Positions 58,372 to 64,000 of a DNA stretch of 64,000 nt are shown piece after piece. Position 1 is the stretch's first letter, and the number at the start of each line of letters is the position of its first letter. The stretch covers positions 1,727,001-1,791,000 of the forward strand of contig NZ_AP024469.1 of assembly GCF_016865365.1 (NCBI RefSeq), in the 5' to 3' direction. Position numbers and translations under genes: made by a program. Under the pieces are notes generated by a model. That model searched no databases. It worked only from the letters and a program-made list of their open reading frames with translations, and was not told the DNA's origin. This DNA comes from Geobacter sp. SVR. GTDB taxonomy: Bacteria > Desulfobacterota > Desulfuromonadia > Geobacterales > Pseudopelobacteraceae.

Positions 58372-59355
58372 CTAATCAAAAGGAAATTGCAGGAAAACAC
58401 CGGCAGTACGGTTGCTCTTCGATTGAATGGTGGATCTATCGGAAAGCCTCTGCAATGGGGAACCTGAATAATTGATCCTGACGCTGGACTTTATGCCGAA
58501 CAGTTTTTCAAATGCTGCACTGAGAACGCCTATGGGGTCGGTGATGACGAGTAACGCGCTATCGTACCAGCGCAATTCCTGCTTGCGCTTGATTGATTCC
58601 CGCAAAGGTTCGAAGAGGTACGCTCCCAGAAGTGAGCCACCGACGGGGGTAACAATCAGGTCCTGGATGGAGGGCTTCTCAAAAAAACACTCAAAGCCGA
58701 ACTCGAACATTGCGGACATCAGCGCAGAATAAAGGAACGAAGGAACTTTATCCAGACCGCGCTCCCTTGCCCGGATGTAGTAAGTGGCTCCCCAGTAAGG
58801 ATGAAGGATATAATTCATATAGAAGTCATCGCTATCCCAAGCTGGATGGCCGAAATTTTTGGAATAATTCTTAAAACAGTTCTCCTTTTGCTCTTCGCTC
58901 CATCCGGAAACATTCTCTGGCAAGAGATAGAGAATACCAGTGACCGCAACCTGAGAGCCGAGTAAGATGCCCGTATCGCGCCAGACCCCATTCCAGTCCG
59001 GGGCATGGTTCTCTTCAATGGCTGTGAGTGATGGTGGTTCGCCAGCAGGGCCTTCGGTGGAGGGCACCGAAAAAGTGCCGGCTTGACTGGACGTAGTGTT
59101 AGTAAAGGCAGTTTTTGTAATCAAGGATTCGCCGCTGCTGACGCCCGGATGGACATCATCAGGACGGTTTTCATCAGCGGCAGGAAAACTGGCGGGCGCT
59201 GATTTAGCGATAACGGTTCGAGGACTGGATTGTGGCAGCGCACTCGCGGATGTTTCGGTGTGGGTTGTCAGCACCAGGAACTGCGCAACCCAAGCCAAAC
59301 CTACAGCTCGTCCGAACCACTGACGGGTGATGGAACATAGTGCAGGGAGGAGCAC
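58372..59355 (-). CDS. DUF3943-type exported membrane-associated protein
   Basis: 327 residues with an N-terminal signal-like segment (AVGLAWVAQFLVLTTHTETSASA), a Ser/Thr/Pro-rich linker to ~120, and a C-terminal domain with the DUF3943 pattern: NYILHPYWGATYYIRARERG, FLYSALMSAMFEFGFECFFEKPSIQDLIVTPVGGSLLGAYLFEPLRE. GTG start after AGGAG. The function of the family is unknown. Location is probably the periplasm or outer membrane. Confidence 0.8.
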   Translation of the reverse strand: MLLPALCSITRQWFGRAVGLAWVAQFLVLTTHTETSASALPQSSPRTVIAKSAPASFPAADENRPDDVHPGVSSGESLITKTAFTNTTSSQAGTFSVPSTEGPAGEPPSLTAIEENHAPDWNGVWRDTGILLGSQVAVTGILYLLPENVSGWSEEQKENCFKNYSKNFGHPAWDSDDFYMNYILHPYWGATYYIRARERGLDKVPSFLYSALMSAMFEFGFECFFEKPSIQDLIVTPVGGSLLGAYLFEPLRESIKRKQELRWYDSALLVITDPIGVLSAAFEKLFGIKSSVRINYSGSPLQRLSDRSTIQSKSNRTAGVFLQFPFD

Positions 59356-59593
59356 GTAGATCTCCTGGTGTCGGCCATTTGGAAAGATGTCAAAAGCTGA
59401 AAACGTCAGATGTCTCAGAGATATCGTGCTTCCGACAGATGCCCTTCACCAGAATCTCGGCGTCGATTACACAGCCTCCTGGCGGCACAATGCCAGAGGC
59501 TCTACTTTTGGATGTTCTTTTTAAGGGAAGTTTACACCTTGGTGTGACTTAATCAATATAGAAGCCCATGAAGGATGGCCGACCTCTTCATGC
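59356..59593. other. intergenic sequence with a GC hairpin
   Basis: No gene. AGCCTCCTGGC (59473-59483) can pair with GCCAGAGGCT (59492-59501), with one bulge. A weak terminator for the acyltransferase operon or a regulatory hairpin is possible. Confidence 0.35.
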
Positions 59594-60388
59594 CTAATCC
59601 CGGCACCGTCTGTTGTGGCGGGTCGGCGGTATGAAGGTCTGTTCCTGCAGCCTGCGGCGCAGTTTGTGCGAGTCGAGATATGCGCGCGACAGTTCTTCCA
59701 CCTGTTGCCTCACCTCCATGGCGGTTGCATCAGAGGACAGCGGTTGAGCGAAGAGAACCGTGACCGGGGGAGGGGGTAGGACCGGCAGGCGCGACAGCAG
59801 GCGGCCGTGGGCATAGGAAAGGATGCTGCCCCAGGCACCGCCGATGTAGACCGGGATGATCGGATAGCCGGTCCCCTTGACGATGCGCTCAAAGCCGCCA
59901 CGGAACTCGCTCAGCATACCGTTGCGGGTCAATCGCCCTTCGGCGAAGATGCAGACAAGGTACCCGGCATCCAGCGCGGCCCGGGCCTGTTTCATAAACT
60001 CCAGCAACCCCTTTCTGCCATCTTCCGATGAAACGGGGATCACTCCCATCAGCCGGAACAGGCCGCGCAGAAGCGGCGTATTGTAAATGCGGCGTTCCAT
60101 GACAAAGCGAATGCGGCGTTGGCTGGTGGCACTCAGGAGCAGGGCATCGATCCAGGTAACATGATTGGGAATCAGTAGTGCGGCCCCCTCTGCGGGCAGA
60201 TATTCGCCGCCGATGACACGCAGGCGGTAGCAGAGGCGCATGGTCGCAAGAACAATAAAGCGCAACAGGTGGTCGGGCAATATCAGCAGCTTGAGGCTAT
60301 TACCGCGCATCGCCGCCAGAAACCGGGTAACAGTGAGGCGGCTGAATAATCGGTGCAGTTTATGTGCTGTCGGATCCGTGGTGGTCAT
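59594..60388 (-). CDS. PlsC-type acyltransferase
   Basis: 264 residues. The 1-acylglycerol-phosphate acyltransferase motifs are NHVTWID (HX4D) and FAEGRLTRNG, with a hydrophobic N-terminal region (LLRFIVLATMRLCYRL). It would transfer an acyl chain to a lysophospholipid or related acceptor at the inner membrane. Its ATG overlaps the stop of the amidohydrolase gene. Acceptor unknown. Confidence 0.87.
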   Translation of the reverse strand: MTTTDPTAHKLHRLFSRLTVTRFLAAMRGNSLKLLILPDHLLRFIVLATMRLCYRLRVIGGEYLPAEGAALLIPNHVTWIDALLLSATSQRRIRFVMERRIYNTPLLRGLFRLMGVIPVSSEDGRKGLLEFMKQARAALDAGYLVCIFAEGRLTRNGMLSEFRGGFERIVKGTGYPIIPVYIGGAWGSILSYAHGRLLSRLPVLPPPPVTVLFAQPLSSDATAMEVRQQVEELSRAYLDSHKLRRRLQEQTFIPPTRHNRRCRD

Positions 60389-61434
60389 GACACTATCTCT
60401 TCTCTTGTAATGCGATTCTTCACCATGAGGGCTGCTTTAAGCTTCCCTTTTTCTGCAAGCAGTTTCCCACTATTCCCCAGCATCTCCTCCGTCACCCCCA
60501 GCGCTCGCTTCAATTCCACATCCCGGTCCCAGGGGTTGCGGATGGCGACAATGCGCCGCGTTTCCGCCAGCGGAAGCCGGTAGGCGTGCCACCAGGGGGA
60601 GGTGACAAAGCTGTTGATGATCGGCATGTCGCTGCCGTACAGCAGGCGCTCGTAGATCTCCACGTGCTGCAGCACCCGGGGCAGATGCCCCAGCCGATTG
60701 GCCTGGGTCAGACTGGAAAGGTCGGCATACAGGTTCGGATAGGTTGTGAAGAGCGGCAGCAGGCGTTCCAGATTTGACTGACCGTCATTTCTGCCATTGC
60801 TGGCGCAATGAGCGGCAATCACGGTTACCCCCTCGTCCAGTGCACGACGCAGCCGCAGGGGATCGGCCAGGCTGTTGTCGCTGCGGGTGAAGGATTCCTC
60901 GTTGCCGGTATGGCTCAACAGCGGCAGCTCCAGTTCTCGCAGGCGACGGTAGAAGGGGGCCAGCCTCCGATCTGCGGGATCTATGCCCTGGATCGCGGGG
61001 AGCCACTTCAGCAGCACCGCTCCGTAGGCAGTAATGCGGTCGAGCCGTTCCAGGGCATCCGGCCGATAGGGATTGACGCTGGCGCCGAACAGCAGATTGC
61101 CGAGCCGACGGCACTCCCGTGCCAGGAATTCATTGGGGATGTAGATCTCCGTGGCCGCCTTGTCCAGCCGGCCCTGTCTATCCACCACGCCATCCATGGC
61201 CAGCACCACGGCGGCCGATACCCGGTGCGATTCTGCCAGACCCTGCGACAGCCGTTCCAGGACCAGTGTGTCACCCAGTTCGATCAGCTCCCGTTCGGTC
61301 ACGCCGAAGGCCTTCAGAAAGAAATGGAAGCGGACATTGCGGCGCATGGCGCGGGAGACGAAACAGCCGCTGGCGCCGGCGCCGATGCCGGCGGTGTGAC
61401 AGTGGATATCGATGATGGGAACAGGTGCTGGCAT
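60385..61434 (-). CDS. TIM-barrel metal-dependent amidohydrolase
   Basis: 349 residues from the ATG at 61434. IDIHCHTAG has the HxH metal motif, LLSHTGNEESF and VIAAHCASNG supply further His ligands, and LYGSDMPI has the late Asp, as in amidohydrolase-2/TatD-like enzymes. The substrate is unknown. It is coupled to a lipid acyltransferase. The frame upstream of the ATG overlaps the PPC-domain gene and is not used. Confidence 0.82.
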   Translation of the reverse strand: MPAPVPIIDIHCHTAGIGAGASGCFVSRAMRRNVRFHFFLKAFGVTERELIELGDTLVLERLSQGLAESHRVSAAVVLAMDGVVDRQGRLDKAATEIYIPNEFLARECRRLGNLLFGASVNPYRPDALERLDRITAYGAVLLKWLPAIQGIDPADRRLAPFYRRLRELELPLLSHTGNEESFTRSDNSLADPLRLRRALDEGVTVIAAHCASNGRNDGQSNLERLLPLFTTYPNLYADLSSLTQANRLGHLPRVLQHVEIYERLLYGSDMPIINSFVTSPWWHAYRLPLAETRRIVAIRNPWDRDVELKRALGVTEEMLGNSGKLLAEKGKLKAALMVKNRITREEIVS

Positions 61435-61448
61435 GATTTCTCGTCGAG

Positions 61449-61889
61449 CTATCCCCGCATCTTCAGCAGCACCATGCCCGAGGCCGGATCGTGCTCGCGC
61501 ACCGCATCCACATCCAGTATCTCGGTAATGACCGCCTCCAGCACCAGAAAGGCCTCGCTCCCCTCCCGCAGACAACCCGCCTTGACGCTGTCGCGCTTGC
61601 CGTAGGCGCCGTGGAAATGGACCCGGGGGCTCCCTTCGTGCCGGAAGATCGTCCCGAAGCCCACCGCCTCGTGGCTCTCTTGCAGGTCGCGCCAGACCGG
61701 TATCGGCGGCATCTCCTCCGTCTCCGGTCCCACCACGTAGCGGCCCCGTTTCATGCCCCCCACTACGCTGAAGCAGGCGGCCTGCACATCCTCATCGCGG
61801 CAGATGGTCTCCAGCCCCGCCAGCACGTCGTCGCCGTCGTTGAAACGCACCACGAATATCCTGCCCGGTCTTCCCGCCTGATACTGCAT
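61449..61889 (-). CDS. PPC-domain (DUF296) protein
   Basis: 146 residues. The Plants-and-Prokaryotes-Conserved domain: RIFVVRFNDGDDVLAGLETICRDEDV, PVWRDLQESHEAVGFGTIF, PRVHFHGAYGKR. The His residues of RVHFHG form a metal site in trimers of this family. In plants the domain accompanies AT-hooks, but here it stands alone and DNA binding is not implied. Confidence 0.87.
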   Translation of the reverse strand: MQYQAGRPGRIFVVRFNDGDDVLAGLETICRDEDVQAACFSVVGGMKRGRYVVGPETEEMPPIPVWRDLQESHEAVGFGTIFRHEGSPRVHFHGAYGKRDSVKAGCLREGSEAFLVLEAVITEILDVDAVREHDPASGMVLLKMRG

Positions 61890-61931
61890 GACTCCTCCTC
61901 TTGTTTCATCGTATTCGGATCTGTTGTCAGG

Positions 61932-62672
61932 TCACCCGGTAAAGGCCGTCAGTTCTTTCCTGATGCGCAGGTGGTCCGGCACAAAGCGCTCCACCAGCCG
62001 CCAGAAATCGGGACCATGGTGCCTGGCCCGGGCGTGGCACAGCTCGTGGATGATGACGTAATCGAGGCAGTGCAGCGGGGCGCGGATCAGGTGCAGATTC
62101 AGGCATATGCGCCGGGTACGGTAGGAATAGCTGCCCCAGCGGCTGCGCATGGGGCGGATCACCAGTCCGGCCGGCAGGGGGATGCCCGCCGGTTCGACGA
62201 GCTTCTGGCAGGCTGCCAGACGCTGCTGAAATACCGCTTCCGCCTGCCGGAGATACCAGCGGGAGAGCGTGGCGCGGACGTGGTCGTCGGCTGATACCGT
62301 TGCCCGGATCGTGACCACCAGTACGGCATCGTCGCCCAGGTCTACCCGGTTTTGCTCCCCCTGCCTGACCACCAGCCGGTAACGTTCCCCCAGATAGAGA
62401 TGTTCCGTCCCCTCTTCGAAGCGCTGCTCGGGCCGCTGTACCCGGCCGGCAATCTGCTGCCGCGCCCTGGCGATCCACTGCGCCTGGCGTGCGACAAAGT
62501 CGCGGATGGCCCGCAACGATACCCCGGCCGGAGAGCGGACGATTATGCTGCCGTCGGCCTTGACCGAAAGCCCCAGCGTCCGGCGTCGCCGGGAGAGATA
62601 GTAATGAAAGCGGATGGTATCGTCGTGAACGATGATACTGTCTTCCCGCAGTTTGTAGCGTGTCGTGCCCAC
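61932..62672 (-). CDS. YgjP-type (DUF45) metallopeptidase-like protein
   Basis: 246 residues from a GTG at 62672 with AGGAG six bases upstream. The zinc motif HELCHARARHHGPDFW (HExxH plus third His) and the preceding RSRWGSYSYRTRRICLNLHLIRAP are typical of the YgjP/WLM-like family. The N-terminal beta domain (FHYYLSRRRRTLGLSVKADGSIIVRSP) also fits. Substrate unknown. Confidence 0.9.
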   Translation of the reverse strand: MGTTRYKLREDSIIVHDDTIRFHYYLSRRRRTLGLSVKADGSIIVRSPAGVSLRAIRDFVARQAQWIARARQQIAGRVQRPEQRFEEGTEHLYLGERYRLVVRQGEQNRVDLGDDAVLVVTIRATVSADDHVRATLSRWYLRQAEAVFQQRLAACQKLVEPAGIPLPAGLVIRPMRSRWGSYSYRTRRICLNLHLIRAPLHCLDYVIIHELCHARARHHGPDFWRLVERFVPDHLRIRKELTAFTG

Positions 62673-62777
62673 CGTGGCTCCTGTCCGGCGATGATGTGGT
62701 CCGGATTGTACCACGGAACAGGTAAGGGGGAGACAGGCAAATCAATGGTGCAGGAATCGGCGGAGGGTGAGCCGATA

Positions 62778-63665
62778 TCACTCGGCCAGCTCGTTCAGGG
62801 GCAGGGGCTGCGGCTCCCGCTGCGGTTCGCCGTCCCCTGCCAGCCGCCAGCCGGGACGCTCGTCCTTGAACGGTAATGCCATGACCCTGCCGAGCGTCAA
62901 CTCTGCCGGGTCCTGGAAGGCGGGTACGCCGATGGTGATGGCCTGCTGCGGCACATTCAGGCGGAGCGTGCCGTGCAGACGGTCGGGCCAGCTGAAGATG
63001 GTGGACCAGTTGGAGTCGGTCTCTTGCCGGACGATGGAATGATGGATGCCGTGCATGCGGGGAGTGACGATCAGCCGGGACAGCCGGCGCTCCAGGGCGA
63101 TGGGAAGCTGCAGGTTGGAGTGGTGGAACATGATTTCCATCAGGGTCAGGGTCTGCCACACGGCCAGCCCCAGAGGGGAGATCCCCAGCAGCAGGACCTG
63201 GGTCCCCCGCCACGGCGCCGACAACAGCATCTCCCCGGCATGGAATCGGAGCGCCGTTGAGGCGTCCAGGTCGAGATCGACGTGATGTGCCTGATGGAAC
63301 CGCCACAGCGGCGGGACTTTGTGGGTCAGGTAGTGCCAGATGTACAGCGTGTAATCCAGCAGTATCACCGAGAACAGCAATTCCAGCCAGGCCGGCAGGC
63401 GGGCCAGTTTGAGCAGGCCCCAGCGATGGCGCTGGACCGCCAGTGTCAGATGAGCGGTGATCGGCTTTTCGGCGAGGGCGACCGTTGTGGCGGTCATGGC
63501 AGACATGCTCAGATTGCGGACGGTGCGCCAGAGCCGGTCCTGTCGCATCCTGCGCAGGGGACGCCTGCTTTCCAGCCAGACGATTGTCGCCAGCGTTCCG
63601 ACCACCAGCAGGGCGTTCAGCCAGCTGGGGGGCTCCCGCATGATCACGTCACGCTTGTCCGGCAT
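62778..63665 (-). CDS. sterol desaturase/fatty acid hydroxylase-family membrane protein
   Basis: 295 residues. Eight-His di-iron pattern: HYLTH, HQAHH, HHSNLQ and HGIHHS. Membrane helices at WLNALLVVGTLATIVWL and LELLFSVILLDYTLYIW. Family members hydroxylate or desaturate lipids in the membrane. In a hopanoid producer a hopanoid or fatty acid substrate is conceivable. I use the ATG at 63665; a GTG at 63677 is possible. Confidence 0.88.
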   Translation of the reverse strand: MPDKRDVIMREPPSWLNALLVVGTLATIVWLESRRPLRRMRQDRLWRTVRNLSMSAMTATTVALAEKPITAHLTLAVQRHRWGLLKLARLPAWLELLFSVILLDYTLYIWHYLTHKVPPLWRFHQAHHVDLDLDASTALRFHAGEMLLSAPWRGTQVLLLGISPLGLAVWQTLTLMEIMFHHSNLQLPIALERRLSRLIVTPRMHGIHHSIVRQETDSNWSTIFSWPDRLHGTLRLNVPQQAITIGVPAFQDPAELTLGRVMALPFKDERPGWRLAGDGEPQREPQPLPLNELAE

Positions 63666-63747
63666 GCCCTTCAACACCTTTCCGGTGCCCCGCGCCGGGT
63701 GGCGGGAGAGGGAGCGGATGAGTAACCGGAGACAGGATGCATCGGCA

Positions 63748-64000
63748 TCAGGCCTTGCGTGCAGCCAGACGGTGTGCGGCCCGGTGAACCGTTTCTGCCG
63801 CGGCGGTCCAGGCGATGTGATTGATCATCTCCTTGACATTGGGTTGCCAGGGGATGCGGTGCAGGTTGGGTGAAACCCCCAGCAGCGGGGCCATGAAGCC
63901 GTCGCAGAAAAAGAAAAAGGGCACGGCAAAGGGCAGGCCCCCCATCCGGGCCAGGCGCGGATAGCGCTTTCTCATGCCGGCATAAATCAGTCCCCAGCCA
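63748..64000 (-). CDS. C-terminal part of a membrane protein, possibly YagU-like
   Basis: The frame remains open to the window edge, where GWGLIYAGMRKRYPRL precedes an internal Met, so the gene begins outside. Visible part: a hydrophobic segment (LPFAVPFFFFCDGFMAPLLG) and a polar end (NVKEMINHIAWTAAAETVHR). The pattern resembles YagU/DUF1440-type inner-membrane proteins. Low-certainty family guess. Confidence 0.6.
   Translation of the reverse strand, partial: GWGLIYAGMRKRYPRLARMGGLPFAVPFFFFCDGFMAPLLGVSPNLHRIPWQPNVKEMINHIAWTAAAETVHRAAHRLAARKA

Overview
The window is chromosomal DNA of a Geobacter-like deltaproteobacterium (Geobacteraceae/Desulfuromonadales) carrying a complete-looking T7-like (Autographiviridae-type) podovirus prophage. 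The host assignment is inferred from the tig-clpP-clpX-hup block, a GEMM-I cyclic-dinucleotide riboswitch, a tungsten-type aldehyde:ferredoxin oxidoreductase, a squalene-hopene cyclase/hpnA/dxs/hpnH hopanoid block and a DUF3943 protein. No species is claimed.

Layout. 1-4937, host, all leftward: a PaaI-type thioesterase, tRNA-Asp/tRNA-Val/tRNA-Asp, HU, clpX, clpP, tig and tRNA-Leu(UAG). 4893-45247, prophage, bounded by a 45-nt direct repeat that is the 5' half of tRNA-Leu. 45248-64000, host: a c-di-GMP-type riboswitch before a stand-alone receiver protein, then leftward SUI1, nadE, amidase, yraN, AOR, gph and yhbY, then rightward shc, hpnA, dxs and hpnH, then a leftward set of lipid, hydrolase and peptidase genes.

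The prophage is transcribed leftward except for two small rightward cargo genes. From the right end the order is: single-subunit RNA polymerase, a hexapeptide-repeat protein, several 45-55-codon ORFs, SSB, endonuclease I, primase-helicase, DNA polymerase, dNMP kinase, exonuclease, ligase, portal, scaffold, capsid, tail tubes A and B, internal virion proteins (gp13/14/15/16-like), amidase endolysin, tailspike, lysis and small genes, and large terminase. A terminator follows, then the early/lysogeny cluster: small genes, an RHH/AT-hook protein, a MarR-like winged helix and a tyrosine integrase. In the circular or virion form that cluster would lie directly upstream of the RNA polymerase gene. 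Integration separates the two.

Strongest control signals: (i) a 14-nt sequence, TTCACCTCACCACC on the minus strand, present identically in three leaders and probably the phage RNAP promoter; (ii) a 16-bp palindromic operator, GTTTGA-N4-TCAAAC, before the early genes, the lysogeny genes and the RNAP gene; (iii) an integrase ORF that reads through the attachment core into host DNA, so integration replaces its C-terminal tail. The repeat protein has 30 consecutive AG[WSE]GI[EK] units arranged as a 15-unit block followed by a diverged copy of itself. It is the least explained gene in the window.

Host gene logic: shc, hpnA, dxs and hpnH join isoprenoid precursor supply, cyclisation and side-chain addition for hopanoids. 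NadE plus the adjacent nitrilase-fold protein resemble a split glutamine-dependent NAD synthetase.
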